The notes: a model not told the origin generated them from the letters alone. A DNA stretch of 64,000 bases from CAZKWG01 sp964615375 (GCA_964615375.1 CAZTOW010000008.1:1-64000), one strand, 5' to 3'; counted from the first letter of the stretch, positions 19,322 through 28,577 are shown. Program-made: numbers and translations.

Positions 19322-20662
19322 ATGAACGCCAGGATCCAGACGCTGCCGGCCCGGTCCTCCCCCGCCCCCTCCACCCGGGAGGCCCTCGGCGGCCTCGGCC
19401 TCGCCATGCTGCTGTCCTCCCTGGGCACCAGCGTCGCCAACGTGGCGCTGCCGACGCTGGCCCGGGAGCTCGGCGCCTCCTTCCAGGAGGTGCAGGGGGT
19501 CGTCGTGAGTTACCAGCTCGGCGTCACGGCCGCGATCGTCGGCGCGGGCCGCCTGGGCGACCGCTACGGGCGCCGGCGCGTGCTGGTGGGCGGCCTGCTC
19601 CTGTTCGTGGGGGCGGCGGCGATGAGCGGCCTCGCCCCGTCGCTCGGGCTCCTCCTCCTCGCGCGCCTCGCGCAGGGCGTGGGGGCGGCCGTCCTGATGG
19701 CGCTGACGCTCGCCTTCGTCGCCGACCTCTCCCCGAAGGGGCGCACGGGCAGCGCCATGGGGCTGCTGGGCACGACCTCCGCCCTCGGCACGGCCCTCGG
19801 CCCCTCGATCGGGGGCGCGCTGACCTCGCAGCTCGGGTGGCGCGCCATCTTCCTGGTCCAGGTGCCCCTCGGCCTCCTGGCCCTCCTGCTGGCGTGCCGC
19901 TCCCTCCCGGCCGGAGACCCGGTGGAGGCGCCGCGGGCGGGCTCCCCGTGGCTCCCCCTGGACCTGCTCCGGGACCGGGCCCTCGGCGCGAGCCTGGCGA
20001 TGAGCATGCTGGCCGCCACCGTGCTGATGGCGACGCTGGTGGTGGGGCCCTTCTACCTCTCGCGCGGGCTCGGCCTGGCGACGGGGAGCGTGGGGCTGGT
20101 GATGGCGGCCGGTCCCCTCGCCGCCGCGCTGACCGGGGTGCCGGCCGGCAGGCTGGTGGATCAGCTCGGCGCCCGCCGCGCGACCCTGGCCGGACTCGTC
20201 GGGATGGCGGCCGGCGCCGCGATCCTCGCGGTGACGCCCGAGCGGCTCGGCACCCCCGGCTACATCGCCCCCATCGTCCTCCTCACCAGCGGCTACGCCC
20301 TCTTCCAGGCGGCCAACAACACCGGCGTCGTGGGCGCGCTGAGCCCCGACCGCCGGGGTCTGGTGTCGGGGCTGCTCACGCTCTCGCGCAACCTCGGGCT
20401 CGTCACCGGCGCCTCCCTCCTGGGCGCCGTGTTCGCCGCCGCCTCGGGAGACGCGGACGTCGCCCAGGCACCCGCGGGCGACGTGGCCGCGGGCATGCGC
20501 GCCACCTTCGCCTTCGCGGCCGCGCTCGTCACCCTCGCGCTGGGGCTGGGGCACCTGGGGCGCCGCCCGGGGGTGCTATACTCCCCCGATGCGCGCGCTG
20601 CTCTGGAGCCTGCTCCTCTCCTGCTCGGACGACGGCTCGGACAAGAGCGGGCTCCCCGATGA
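19322..20662 (+). CDS. MFS drug/proton antiporter, DHA-like
   Basis: 446 residues from the ATG at 19322 with GAGGTG upstream. Multiple membrane helices with the MFS motif A GRLGDRYGRRRVLVGG near residue 80, and a motif C-like GLLGTTSALGTALGPSIGGAL. It should export drugs or small organic compounds by proton antiport. Divergent from the LysR gene, which probably regulates it. The last 24 codons overlap the beginning of the next gene by 74 bp, so the true C terminus may be shorter by a frameshift or the overlap may be real. Confidence 0.9.
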   Translation: MNARIQTLPARSSPAPSTREALGGLGLAMLLSSLGTSVANVALPTLARELGASFQEVQGVVVSYQLGVTAAIVGAGRLGDRYGRRRVLVGGLLLFVGAAAMSGLAPSLGLLLLARLAQGVGAAVLMALTLAFVADLSPKGRTGSAMGLLGTTSALGTALGPSIGGALTSQLGWRAIFLVQVPLGLLALLLACRSLPAGDPVEAPRAGSPWLPLDLLRDRALGASLAMSMLAATVLMATLVVGPFYLSRGLGLATGSVGLVMAAGPLAAALTGVPAGRLVDQLGARRATLAGLVGMAAGAAILAVTPERLGTPGYIAPIVLLTSGYALFQAANNTGVVGALSPDRRGLVSGLLTLSRNLGLVTGASLLGAVFAAASGDADVAQAPAGDVAAGMRATFAFAAALVTLALGLGHLGRRPGVLYSPDARAALEPAPLLLGRRLGQERAPR

Positions 20663-23600
20663 GAGCGCGCCGTCCCAGGACACCCAGCCCGAAGACTCGA
20701 CGCCCATCGAGGAGATCGACGACTCGGCCGCCCCCGCGGACGACACGGCGCTCTGGATCTCCGAGCTGATGTGCGACAACCTCGACACGCTGGAGGACGG
20801 CGACGGCGACACGCCGGACTGGATCGAGCTCTACAACCCGGGCCCCGACCCCGTGGCGCTGGCCGGGTGGAGCCTGGCCGACGAGTCCGGTGAGACCTAC
20901 GTGTTCGAGGAGCGGACCCTCCTGGGCGGAGAGTACCTGCTGGTCTTCGCCTCCGACAAGGGCGCCGACGGCCCGGAGGGCGAGCTGCACACGGCCTTCC
21001 AGCTCAACTCGGGCGGCGAGACCGTGACCCTCTCCCGCCCGGACGGCTCGGTCGCGCACGCCCTCACCTACCCTGCCCTCGGCGAGGACAGGAGCTGGGG
21101 CCTCGCCCAGGCGGTGGAGACCGAGGTGCTGCTGCAGGACGGCTCGCCGGCGCGGCTGAGCCTGACCGAGCAGGAGGGCTGGGCGGCCGAGGACTACGAT
21201 GACGCCACCTGGACCGCGGTCACCCTCCCGGTCGGCTTCGACGGCGGCGCCACCAGCGCCACCCCCGAGAACGCGGCGCTGGACAAGACGACGACCCAGT
21301 CCACCGACGGATACGGCTACACCGGCGCCCAGGCCGTGGACGGTGAGCCCGGCACCTTCAGCCACACCGGCGACGGCGACACCGCGCCCTGGCTGCTGGT
21401 GGACCTGGGGAGCGACTTCGCCATCTCCGAGATCGACCTGTTGAACCGCGCCGACTGCTGCGCGGAGCGTCTCTACAACATCGTCGTCACCATCGAGGAC
21501 GCGGACGGCGCCGCCCTCTGGACCAGCGAGACCGTCAACCCCGTCGCCGAGGGCGACACGCCCACCAGCCCCGGCTCCCTGGTGGAGCTGCCCGTGGACG
21601 ACGGCGTGATCGGCCAGTACGTGCGGGTCTCCAAGACGGCGGTGACCTCCTACCGCAGCGAGTGGATGTCGCTGGCCGAGCTGGTGGTCACCGGCACGCT
21701 GGCCTCGCCCTACGAGGCCGAGATCGAGACGGAGATCGCCAGCGCGCCGGCCTGGGTGCGCGCCCCGGTGGACGCGGGCGAGGCGCCGACCCGGCTCACG
21801 CTGGAGGTGGCTTACGACGACGGCTTTCAGGCGTACCTGGGCGGTGAGATGGTCGCTGAGGCCAACGCGGGAGACGGCGTCGCCACGGCCACCCACGACG
21901 GCGACACCTCGGAGACCTTCGCCCTCGACCCGCGCCTGCTGCCCGAGGGCGACGCCACGCTGGCCCTCGTCGCGCTGAACCACCCGGAGGACTCGGACGA
22001 TCTGCTGCTGGGCGCCACGCTGACCGGCGAGGTCATCACGACCGGGGACCCGGCGTACTTCGCCGACCCCACCCCCGGCGAGCCCAACGGGGCCGGGGTC
22101 AAGGGCCTGCTGGCCGAGCCCGAGCTCGACCCGCCCCGCGGCTTCTACGAGGGCTCCACCGAGGTGACCATCCGGGCCGAGGCGGGCGCCACCCTGGTCT
22201 ACACGACCGACGGCAGCGCGCCCTCCCTGGACAACGGGACCGTGGTCGAGCCCGGCGACGCCCACACGGCGCCCGAGGTCACGCTCACGCTCACGACCAC
22301 CGCCCTGCTGCGCGCCGCCGCCTTCGCCGACGACTGGGCCGACAGCGAGGTCGCCACCCACACCTACCTGTTCCTGGACGACGTGATCCGCCAGCCCGCC
22401 GACCCCGAGGGCTGGCCCGCCACCTGGGACGGCGTGAGCGAAGCGGCCTACACCGCCGACTATGAGATGGACGCGGAGGTCGTGGACGCCGACCCCGAGG
22501 CGATGCTGGAGGCGCTGCGCGCGATCCCCACCCTCTCCATCGTGACCGACCTCGACCACCTCATGGGCCCGGACGGCCTCTACGAGAACAGCGCCGAGCG
22601 CGGCGAGGCCTGGGAGCGCCCCGTCTCCGTCGAGCTCATCCTGGAGGACGGCAGCACGGGCTTCCAGGAGGACTGCGGGCTGCGCGTCCACGGCTACGGC
22701 TGGCGATACCACTCGTCCACGCTCAAACACTCCTTCCGCCTGGAGTTCTCCCGGGACTACGGGGTCACCAAGCTGGAGTACCCGCTCTTCGCCGACGCTC
22801 CCGTCGAGCGCTTCGACAGCGTGGTCCTGCGGGCGGGCGGCAGCAAGACCTGGCTGGACTTCCGCGACCCCGCCAACGCCCAGTACCTGCACGACGCCTT
22901 CGCCCGCGACACGGCGCGGGACATGGGCAAGCTGGACGGCCACGCCACCTATGTTCATTTGTACTTGAATGGACTGTACTGGGGCCTGTACAACCCGGTG
23001 GAGCGGCCCGAGGCCGGCTTCGGCGAGGAGTACCTGGGCGGGGATAACGACGAGTACGACGCGATCAACCGGCGCACCGTCACCAACGAGGCGGTGGACG
23101 GCACCCTGGAGGCTTACAACACGCTGCTGGCGCTGGCCGACGAGGACCTCTCGACGGACGCCGGGCTGGCCGCGGTCGAGGCCATGTTGGACCTCGACGA
23201 CCTCATCGACTACATGCTCATCCACCAGTACACGGTGAACCGCGACGGCCCCTGCTGCTTCTACCACAACAACATGCGGGGGATCCGGCGCCGCGCCGAC
23301 GGCGAGCTCTTCCGCTTCTTCGTGTGGGACATGGAGTACAGCCTCTGGGAGGCCACGGACGACACCAACGTCGAGATCGACGTGGACGGCGCGATCTCCC
23401 ACGTCTACGCCCGGCTTCGGGAGAACGAGGACTTCCGCGCCCGCTACGCCGAGCGCGCCGCCATGCACCTGACCGGGAGCGGGGCGCTCACCCCGGAGGC
23501 CGCCGCCGCCCGATATCAGGCGCGCGCCGACGAGATCTACGAGGCCCTGCTGGCCGAGTCCGCCCGCTGGGGCGACACCTACCGCACCACGCCCTACACC

Positions 23601-23711
23601 CGGGACGTCGAGTGGCAGGAGGAGTACGACCGCCTGATGGACGAGTTCTTCCCCTACCGGACGGAGGAGATGATCGCGCAGCTGCAGGCGGCGGGGCTGT
23701 ACGCGCCTTGA
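20589..23711 (+). CDS. large lipoprotein: lamin-tail domain, F5/8-type C, chitobiase C-terminal-like and CotH kinase domains
   Basis: 1040 residues. A short signal with lipobox LLSC and an acidic linker lead into a lamin-tail domain (about 55-165, ISELMCDN...DWIELYNPG...LAGWSL). Next comes a discoidin-like segment (about 230-375), then a chitobiase/hexosaminidase C-terminal-like Ig segment (STEVTIRAEAGATLVYTTDG). Last is a CotH kinase region (about 640-960: RVHGYGWRYHSS, YVHLYLNGLYWGLYNPVE, FFVWDMEYSLWE). CotH proteins are atypical protein kinases or structural surface proteins; here it is probably cell-surface. The start lies inside the MFS frame. One of three CotH proteins in the window. 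Confidence 0.9.
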   Translation: MRALLWSLLLSCSDDGSDKSGLPDESAPSQDTQPEDSTPIEEIDDSAAPADDTALWISELMCDNLDTLEDGDGDTPDWIELYNPGPDPVALAGWSLADESGETYVFEERTLLGGEYLLVFASDKGADGPEGELHTAFQLNSGGETVTLSRPDGSVAHALTYPALGEDRSWGLAQAVETEVLLQDGSPARLSLTEQEGWAAEDYDDATWTAVTLPVGFDGGATSATPENAALDKTTTQSTDGYGYTGAQAVDGEPGTFSHTGDGDTAPWLLVDLGSDFAISEIDLLNRADCCAERLYNIVVTIEDADGAALWTSETVNPVAEGDTPTSPGSLVELPVDDGVIGQYVRVSKTAVTSYRSEWMSLAELVVTGTLASPYEAEIETEIASAPAWVRAPVDAGEAPTRLTLEVAYDDGFQAYLGGEMVAEANAGDGVATATHDGDTSETFALDPRLLPEGDATLALVALNHPEDSDDLLLGATLTGEVITTGDPAYFADPTPGEPNGAGVKGLLAEPELDPPRGFYEGSTEVTIRAEAGATLVYTTDGSAPSLDNGTVVEPGDAHTAPEVTLTLTTTALLRAAAFADDWADSEVATHTYLFLDDVIRQPADPEGWPATWDGVSEAAYTADYEMDAEVVDADPEAMLEALRAIPTLSIVTDLDHLMGPDGLYENSAERGEAWERPVSVELILEDGSTGFQEDCGLRVHGYGWRYHSSTLKHSFRLEFSRDYGVTKLEYPLFADAPVERFDSVVLRAGGSKTWLDFRDPANAQYLHDAFARDTARDMGKLDGHATYVHLYLNGLYWGLYNPVERPEAGFGEEYLGGDNDEYDAINRRTVTNEAVDGTLEAYNTLLALADEDLSTDAGLAAVEAMLDLDDLIDYMLIHQYTVNRDGPCCFYHNNMRGIRRRADGELFRFFVWDMEYSLWEATDDTNVEIDVDGAISHVYARLRENEDFRARYAERAAMHLTGSGALTPEAAAARYQARADEIYEALLAESARWGDTYRTTPYTRDVEWQEEYDRLMDEFFPYRTEEMIAQLQAAGLYAP

Positions 23712-23714
23712 GTG

Positions 23715-23728
23715 GGCGGGCGCCCGCC
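23715..23728. terminator. GC-rich palindrome between convergent genes
   Basis: GGCGGGCGCCCGCC lies between two convergent stops. A compact hairpin that could end transcription from both sides. No T tract. Confidence 0.4.
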
Positions 23729-23732
23729 GCGA

Positions 23733-24545
23733 TCAGGGGGCGGAGCGGGCCAGGATCGTCCGCACGTCCTCCTCGCTGAGCTCCAGGCCTGGGACGACCA
23801 GGTCCTGGGCCATGTGGTGGGGGTCCGTGGTCCCCGTGATCGGCAGGATGTCCAGGGTCATGCTGAATCGGAGGAGCACCTGCGCCGGCGTGGCGCCCAG
23901 GCGTCGCGCGATGGCGGCGACGTCCCGGTGGTTCCAGAGGGTCCGGTTGGCCGTCAGCAGCGAGAAGCCCTGGTAGGTGACGCCGGCCTCCCGGCAGATC
24001 TGGCGCACCGCGGCGTCCCAGCCCCGGCTGGCGTAGCAGCGGTTCTGCACGAAGGCCGGCGGGACCCGCGCGTTGTCCAGCAGGAGGCGGAGCTGGTCCG
24101 GGTCGATGTTGCTCACGCCGATGGCGCGCGTCAGGCCCTCCTGCTGCAGCTCTTCGAGGGTCCGCCACACCTCCCAGTCGGTCGGCGTGAGGCCAGGGTG
24201 CGTCTCCGGCCCGTGCAGCAGCAGGCTGTCCAGCCAGCCCACGCCGAGGTGCTCCAGCGAGCTCGCCAGCGACTGGCGCACCTGGACCGCGGGCCGCGCC
24301 CCGGGATCGTAGGGCAGCCGATGGTCCTGGCCGCGCGCGTAAGTGAACTTGGTCTGGATCCAGAGGGACTCGCGGCCGTGGCGCTGGAGGAAGGGCTCCA
24401 GCGCCTCGCCGACGCCGGCCTCGTGGTAGTGCCGCCGCTGGTTGGCGGTGTCGATGCCGCGAAAGCCGGCGTCCAGCGCCGCGCGCACGCAGGAGGCGGT
24501 GCTCTCTTCCTTCCAGGCGGTGCCGTACAGGAGGGCGGGGTGCAT
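23733..24545 (-). CDS. aldo/keto reductase
   Basis: 270 residues from the ATG at 24545; the longer frame upstream lacks AKR homology. AKR TIM-barrel features: GFRGIDTANQRRHYHEAGVG (Asp and the Tyr-containing catalytic region; Tyr of HYHEA), the Lys in QTKFTY, the His in SLLLHGPE, the IGVSN motif and NADPH-binding LLRFSM...ILPITGTT. Reduces aldehydes or ketones with NADPH in the cytosol. The substrate is unknown. Convergent with the CotH gene and divergent from the secreted-protein gene at 24739. Confidence 0.93.
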   Translation of the reverse strand: MHPALLYGTAWKEESTASCVRAALDAGFRGIDTANQRRHYHEAGVGEALEPFLQRHGRESLWIQTKFTYARGQDHRLPYDPGARPAVQVRQSLASSLEHLGVGWLDSLLLHGPETHPGLTPTDWEVWRTLEELQQEGLTRAIGVSNIDPDQLRLLLDNARVPPAFVQNRCYASRGWDAAVRQICREAGVTYQGFSLLTANRTLWNHRDVAAIARRLGATPAQVLLRFSMTLDILPITGTTDPHHMAQDLVVPGLELSEEDVRTILARSAP

Positions 24546-24654
24546 GGCGGAACCTCGGGGGGAGGATCTCATGGCTCGCCAGAGGCGCCCTGTCCAGTCG
24601 GCATGCGCGCGCTGCGCGCGCGAGCTGCGCGCGCATCCTGTCGACTCAACATTC

Positions 24655-24681
24655 TTGGCCTTGATCTGTATTCGATACAAT
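24655..24681 (+). promoter_or_regulatory. possible promoter of secreted-protein gene
   Basis: TTGGCC and TACAAT are separated by 15 bp, 58 bp upstream of the ATG at 24739. The -10 is good, the spacing short. A perfect inverted repeat (ATGCGCGCGC/GCGCGCGCAT, 24603-24635) lies just upstream. Confidence 0.35.
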
Positions 24682-24738
24682 AGACAGTCCTGGCACGCCG
24701 CTTGCACTCCTCCCCAGCGGGCACGAAAGGAGGCAAGC

Positions 24739-25410
24739 ATGAGAAAGAACCTGATCATCGCCGCGCTGTTCGTCTCTTCCGCCGCTGGCGCCTACCAGAG
24801 CACCATCCTGGACGAGATGCGCTACTCCATGTACCGTCTGGCCGGAGGATCCCAGATCGCGATCCCGCAGCGCATGGACAACATCAAGCCCGAGGACATC
24901 GGCACGCTGGACCGCTGGCACCCCGATCCTGGCGAGGAGGGCCAGTTCTCCGCGGTCCGCTTCACCCCGGCGCTCGACTTCTCCGTCCGGGAGATCACGT
25001 TCTCGGCGCCCAACAGCACCAAGTCTGGGATCCACTGCACCGTCTCCGACGACCGGATCGTCAACCTCTACGTCAGCTCCGAGCTGGTGCCCCCCAACAA
25101 CGCCCAGCCCGATCTGTCGCTGATCATCCCCGGCCAGCCCGGCGCGATGGACCCCGTGGTCCTGTTCGAGATCCTGCTCGACGACCCGCTGCTCGTGAAG
25201 CAAGGCGAGTCCCTGTTCGTGGCCATCGAGCACCCTGGGGCCTGGCCCGACATCGCCTGCCTCACCATCAGCACCGCCGAGCCCGAGCGCGTCGAGAGCG
25301 AGTTCTGGAGCTACGCCACGGACGTACCCTTCGACTGGACCGGCTGGGAGGAGCTGGGCGGCTTCACCTACAAGCCCCTCGTGAGCGTCTCGGGCTACAT
25401 CGAGCTGTAG
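24739..25410 (+). CDS. secreted hypothetical protein
   Basis: 223 residues with a clean signal peptide (MRKNLIIAALFVSSAAGAYQ, cleavage after AGA). The start is fixed by AAAGGAGG 6 nt upstream. The mature part is a beta-rich single domain with a few Cys (IHCTV, IACLTI) and strand patterns like an extracellular Ig or jelly-roll domain. No enzymatic motif. Probably periplasmic or extracellular. The strong Shine-Dalgarno suggests high expression. Confidence 0.8.
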   Translation: MRKNLIIAALFVSSAAGAYQSTILDEMRYSMYRLAGGSQIAIPQRMDNIKPEDIGTLDRWHPDPGEEGQFSAVRFTPALDFSVREITFSAPNSTKSGIHCTVSDDRIVNLYVSSELVPPNNAQPDLSLIIPGQPGAMDPVVLFEILLDDPLLVKQGESLFVAIEHPGAWPDIACLTISTAEPERVESEFWSYATDVPFDWTGWEELGGFTYKPLVSVSGYIEL

Positions 25411-25419
25411 GCCGAGAGC

Positions 25420-25458
25420 GTCGCGCGGCGGGCCGGATCCCAACCGTCCCGCCGCGAC
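25420..25458. terminator. bidirectional terminator between convergent genes
   Basis: GTCGCG-C-GGCGGG (25420-25432) pairs with CCCGCCGCGAC (25448-25458) with one bulge, 15-nt loop, between convergent stops at 25410 and 25470. Confidence 0.5.
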
Positions 25459-25469
25459 GACCCGATCCT

Positions 25470-26393
25470 CTACCCCCGCTCGCGCGCGCCCTCCATGTCA
25501 GGAGCAGCCTCCCAACGCCGCGTCTCGGGGCGCCAGACGATCCCGCCGGCACCGCGAGCCAGCACAGGCGACGCCATGTGCAGCACGAGGTCCAACACCT
25601 CCACGAACGGCTCGGGGAGGCGCTCTCCCAGCCCGTGTCTGCGCCGCCATGCGGCCCAACGCGACTGCCCCAGCGCGTCGAAGCCCATCAGCACCCCCTC
25701 GAGAGGTAGGAGCGGCACGACCCGGTACGCCGCGACCTCCTCCACCGCCCGTTGAAGCTCGGCGCCGACGATCACGTGACGGTGAGCCAGGACGTAGAGA
25801 TCGGCGAAGTCGCGCCAGCGGGTGTTGGCGGTCCCACGTTGGAGGGCCGTGACGATCTTCTCGGCGAGGACCATTGCGATGGGGTAGCCCGAGAGCGACA
25901 GAGGCTCTGGAGAGAGCAGCCTGGAGACCGCGACGAGAGTGGGCGCCGGCCAGACGGGATCGCCCACGTTCACATCGACGTGGAAGACCAGCCGCGCCGA
26001 GGCCAGGCGACCGCGCAAGCTCACCCGTACACCCGCGTATGCGTCGCCTTCGCGGATGGCCTCAGCCGGGCCCAGCTCGAGCTCGAGGCCATCGTCGAGC
26101 TGCAGGAGCGCTACCTCTCCGACCAGCTCGCGCACAGCCTCGATCTCGTCGGGCGTCTGCAGCGCGAGCAGATCCACTTCCCGCGTCGGGCGCCGGGCGT
26201 CCAGGGCGGCCAGCAGCACGCCGCCTTTCAACACGAAGCGTCGCCGGTGTGGTGAACACGCGAGGCGCGTCAGGAAACCCTCCAGCGCGTAGAGCTGGAG
26301 CAGCTCGGCGGTCGGGCGCCCCTGAGCGCGGGCCAGCGCGCGCAGCGCGAGGTAGCGGGCTCCCGCGATGGTGTCGTGACGGGGAGCCATCAC
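25470..26393 (-). CDS. AbiEii-type nucleotidyltransferase toxin
   Basis: 307 residues. The RRFVLKGGVLLAAL...RPTREVDLLAL block has the KGG and R.T.DxD pattern of AbiEii/AbiGii toxins (Glu-Val-Asp here, so the first acidic residue is Glu rather than Asp). Later AEKIVTALQRGTANTRWRDFADLYVL carries the family lysine and the RxxDxxDLY motif. The type IV toxin-antitoxin role is to nucleotidylate a cellular target after phage infection or antitoxin loss. The cognate AbiEi antitoxin is encoded upstream, separated by 172 bp that contain a terminator-like hairpin and a palindrome. A C-terminal extension of about 60 residues is unrecognised. Confidence 0.9.
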   Translation of the reverse strand: MMAPRHDTIAGARYLALRALARAQGRPTAELLQLYALEGFLTRLACSPHRRRFVLKGGVLLAALDARRPTREVDLLALQTPDEIEAVRELVGEVALLQLDDGLELELGPAEAIREGDAYAGVRVSLRGRLASARLVFHVDVNVGDPVWPAPTLVAVSRLLSPEPLSLSGYPIAMVLAEKIVTALQRGTANTRWRDFADLYVLAHRHVIVGAELQRAVEEVAAYRVVPLLPLEGVLMGFDALGQSRWAAWRRRHGLGERLPEPFVEVLDLVLHMASPVLARGAGGIVWRPETRRWEAAPDMEGARERG

Positions 26394-26439
26394 GGGCGGG
26401 GCGCGTTAGAAAAACGCGCTCCGAACGTGAGGGCGAGGA

Positions 26440-26513
26440 GATAGCGACAGCAGTCGGGCGTTGACAGGTCAATGAAGTATCGAACCCCCAAAATCGCCCG
26501 ACTGTGAGCTATC
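26440..26513. promoter_or_regulatory. long inverted repeat upstream of the AbiEii gene
   Basis: CAGTCGGGCG (26451-26460) is the exact inverse of CGCCCGACTG (26495-26504), and outer GATAGC/GCTATC (26440-26445, 26508-26513) extends the symmetry. It lies between antitoxin and toxin genes. Candidate AbiEi operator or mRNA structure that sets the toxin level. Confidence 0.5.
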
Positions 26514-26520
26514 GACCAGT

Positions 26521-26560
26521 AAGAAAGCGCCAAGGCGCGACCGGGGGTCGCGTCTTGGCG
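26521..26560 (-). terminator. Rho-independent terminator after the antitoxin gene
   Basis: On the minus strand a near-perfect stem (26528-26542 with 26546-26560, one mismatch, 3-nt loop) is followed by CTTTCTT. It lies 5 bp after the antitoxin stop and should attenuate read-through into the toxin. Confidence 0.65.
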
Positions 26561-26565
26561 ACGAC

Positions 26566-27159
26566 TCACAGGAGGATCCTCAGCGCGGCGCGCAGCGAGG
26601 GCTCAGCCCTGGGGAACGCGCGGGCCTTCACGAGGAGGATCGAGGGGACCGATCCCGGCCTGCGCAGCCAGCGGCGAAGCGCCTCGATCGCCAGCTCCTC
26701 GCCCTCCAGGTGGCGGAGGCGAAAGGCGTCGACGATGCAGCGCTCGGCGTCATAGAGACCCATGGTCACGCCATCATCCACCAGGATCTCCTGACGCCCG
26801 AGCGCGAAGGTCGCCTCATCGAAACGGTGCCAACGCGCCGAGCTGGGCGCGCGCGGCGGCCGCGCCCCTCGAGGGATGGCGACATCGACCGCATCGGGGA
26901 TCTGGTCCGTCAGCTCATGGCGCGCCAGCGCGGTGACGAGGCAGAGCGTCGCCGCTGGCGCGCGCAGGGCGATCTCGACCAGCTCCTCGTCCACCGGCGG
27001 CGCGTCCGCCCGCCGATAGAGGCCTCGACCCAGACGAACGAGCGTATGGTCGTCGATGAGCTCCCGAAGAGCACGATCCGAGAGTCCCCGAGCCAGCGCG
27101 TCGGCGTGGGTGAACGACGCGGGCAGATGGGCGAGGGCGCTGGGATCCCTGGTGAGCAT
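26566..27159 (-). CDS. AbiEi-family antitoxin / transcriptional regulator
   Basis: 197 residues from the ATG at 27159; an in-frame ATG at 27183 is possible but lies within the palindrome that overlaps the start region. N-terminal winged helix (FTHADALARGLSDRALRELIDDHTLVRLGRGLYRR) is typical of AbiEi antitoxins. The LVTALARHELTDQIPDAVDVAIPRG stretch and the YDAERCIVDAFRLR motif fit the C-terminal antitoxin domain. It should neutralise the toxin encoded downstream and repress its own promoter by binding inverted repeats. Its 5' region is divergent from the EAD-ATPase operon at 27324. Confidence 0.9.
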   Translation of the reverse strand: MLTRDPSALAHLPASFTHADALARGLSDRALRELIDDHTLVRLGRGLYRRADAPPVDEELVEIALRAPAATLCLVTALARHELTDQIPDAVDVAIPRGARPPRAPSSARWHRFDEATFALGRQEILVDDGVTMGLYDAERCIVDAFRLRHLEGEELAIEALRRWLRRPGSVPSILLVKARAFPRAEPSLRAALRILL

Positions 27160-27173
27160 ACGCACGATTTGTA

Positions 27174-27194
27174 GCCAGATCATGCATATCTGGC
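27174..27194. promoter_or_regulatory. palindrome overlapping the antitoxin start region
   Basis: GCCAGAT and ATCTGGC face each other around CATGCAT. The AT-rich DNA just upstream makes it a plausible AbiEi autoregulatory operator. Confidence 0.5.
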
Positions 27195-27323
27195 AACATT
27201 TTCATACAAGCATCTTTAAATGGGTTGAATCCACGACCGTCCGTGACCATCGATGGACCAGCGCACGCCCCGGTGTGCGCCCTCACGCCGCGCGGACCAC
27301 GCCAGGACCCGAGGGGTCGCGCC

Positions 27324-28577
27324 GTGATAGGATCGCGCCTTGCCCTTGGAGGAGCGATCCTGAGCCCCTCGACCCCTACCCCTCGCCCCGCCCTCCCCTC
27401 CCCCCGCCAGGCGCTGGAGGCGCTGCTCCTGGAGCTCCTGGACGCCGACGCCATGCGCGCGCTGGTCCACGGGCTGGAGCGCGGCGCGGTCGTCTCTCAG
27501 GGTCTGCCCGGGAAGATCGCCAGCCCGCAGTACCTGATCTCCGAGGCCGTCTCCCTGCTGGAGCGGGAGCGCGCCGTGGACGCGGGCCTCTTCCGGGCCC
27601 TGGTCCGCGAGCGCCCCGGGCAGGCGGGGCGGATCCGTGAGGTGGCCGGGCGCTGGGGGGTGGAGCTGCCCGAGCTGCCGGCCGGACAGGAGCCCGCCAG
27701 CCCCTACGACGAGCGCCGCCCCGCCCTGCCGCCCCGCTACGTCGGGCGAGCGCGGACGCTGGCGGCCCTGGAGGGGGCGCTGGCCCGCGGGCAGGGGGTC
27801 TCGCTGGTGGGCGACCGGCGCATCGGCAAGAGCTCGACGCTCGAGACCTGGGCGCGGCGGCTGCGAGAGAGCGGGCGGACCGCCTGCCTGCTGAGCGGCC
27901 AGGGGCCCGAGGGCTCCAGCCTGCCCGAGCTGCTGCGCGCCGTCGCCGGGCGGCCGGGGCCCGAGGGCGCCGACGCCGCGGCCGACGCGCTCTCCGGCTG
28001 GGCCCGGGCCAACGCGGGCCCGCCCCCGGTCCTGCTGCTGGACGAGGCCGAGACGCCGCTCCAGCGGCTGGACTACCGCTTCTGGGAGCGGATGCGCGGC
28101 ATGGACGGCCGCGTGCTGCTGGTGCTGGCCACGGCCAGCGAGCTGGACCAGGTCTACCAGGACCGGGACCGGACCTCACCCTTCGGCAACACCCTGCACC
28201 TCCTCCGCCTCGGCCTGCTGGAGCCCGGCGGGGCGGAGCAGATCCTGGGCTGGTCGGCGGGGCTGCTCTCGGAGCCGGCGCGGGAGCAGCTCGGGCGCTG
28301 GGCGGGGCGCCACCCGTACCACCTGCAGTTGTACGGGCGGCTGATCCTGGAGGCGGGCTCGGCCGAGGAGGCGCTGGACCCGTACCAGGACGCGGCCTCG
28401 GCGAGGTTTCGCGAGCTGTGGAGGCACCTGTCGACGCGCGAGCGGAGCGAGCTGGAGCGCGTGGGGGCCGGGGAGCGGAGCGGCTACGCCCGGCTGCGCT
28501 GGCGCGGGCTGGTGGACGAGGAGGGGCGGGCCTTCGGGGAGATCCTGCGCTGGTGGCTGGGGGTGGGGCGACCGTGA
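27324..28577 (+). CDS. AAA ATPase with N-terminal EAD-like domain
   Basis: 417 residues from the GTG at 27324. A GGAGGAG at 27348-27354 sits 5 nt before an in-frame CTG at 27360, so a non-canonical CTG start (405 residues) is also possible. Residues about 28-112 match the EAD-like pattern seen in the gene at 2022 (LL.L.....M.ALV..L.........LPG......YLI..AV.LLER). The ATPase has Walker A GDRRIGKSS (163-171) and Walker B VLLLDEAE (D240, E241), then a winged-helix-like tail. The stop overlaps the GTG start of the next gene by 4 bases, implying coupled translation and a joint complex. Likely a signalling ATPase of a conflict system (inference). Confidence 0.8.
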   Translation: MIGSRLALGGAILSPSTPTPRPALPSPRQALEALLLELLDADAMRALVHGLERGAVVSQGLPGKIASPQYLISEAVSLLERERAVDAGLFRALVRERPGQAGRIREVAGRWGVELPELPAGQEPASPYDERRPALPPRYVGRARTLAALEGALARGQGVSLVGDRRIGKSSTLETWARRLRESGRTACLLSGQGPEGSSLPELLRAVAGRPGPEGADAAADALSGWARANAGPPPVLLLDEAETPLQRLDYRFWERMRGMDGRVLLVLATASELDQVYQDRDRTSPFGNTLHLLRLGLLEPGGAEQILGWSAGLLSEPAREQLGRWAGRHPYHLQLYGRLILEAGSAEEALDPYQDAASARFRELWRHLSTRERSELERVGAGERSGYARLRWRGLVDEEGRAFGEILRWWLGVGRP

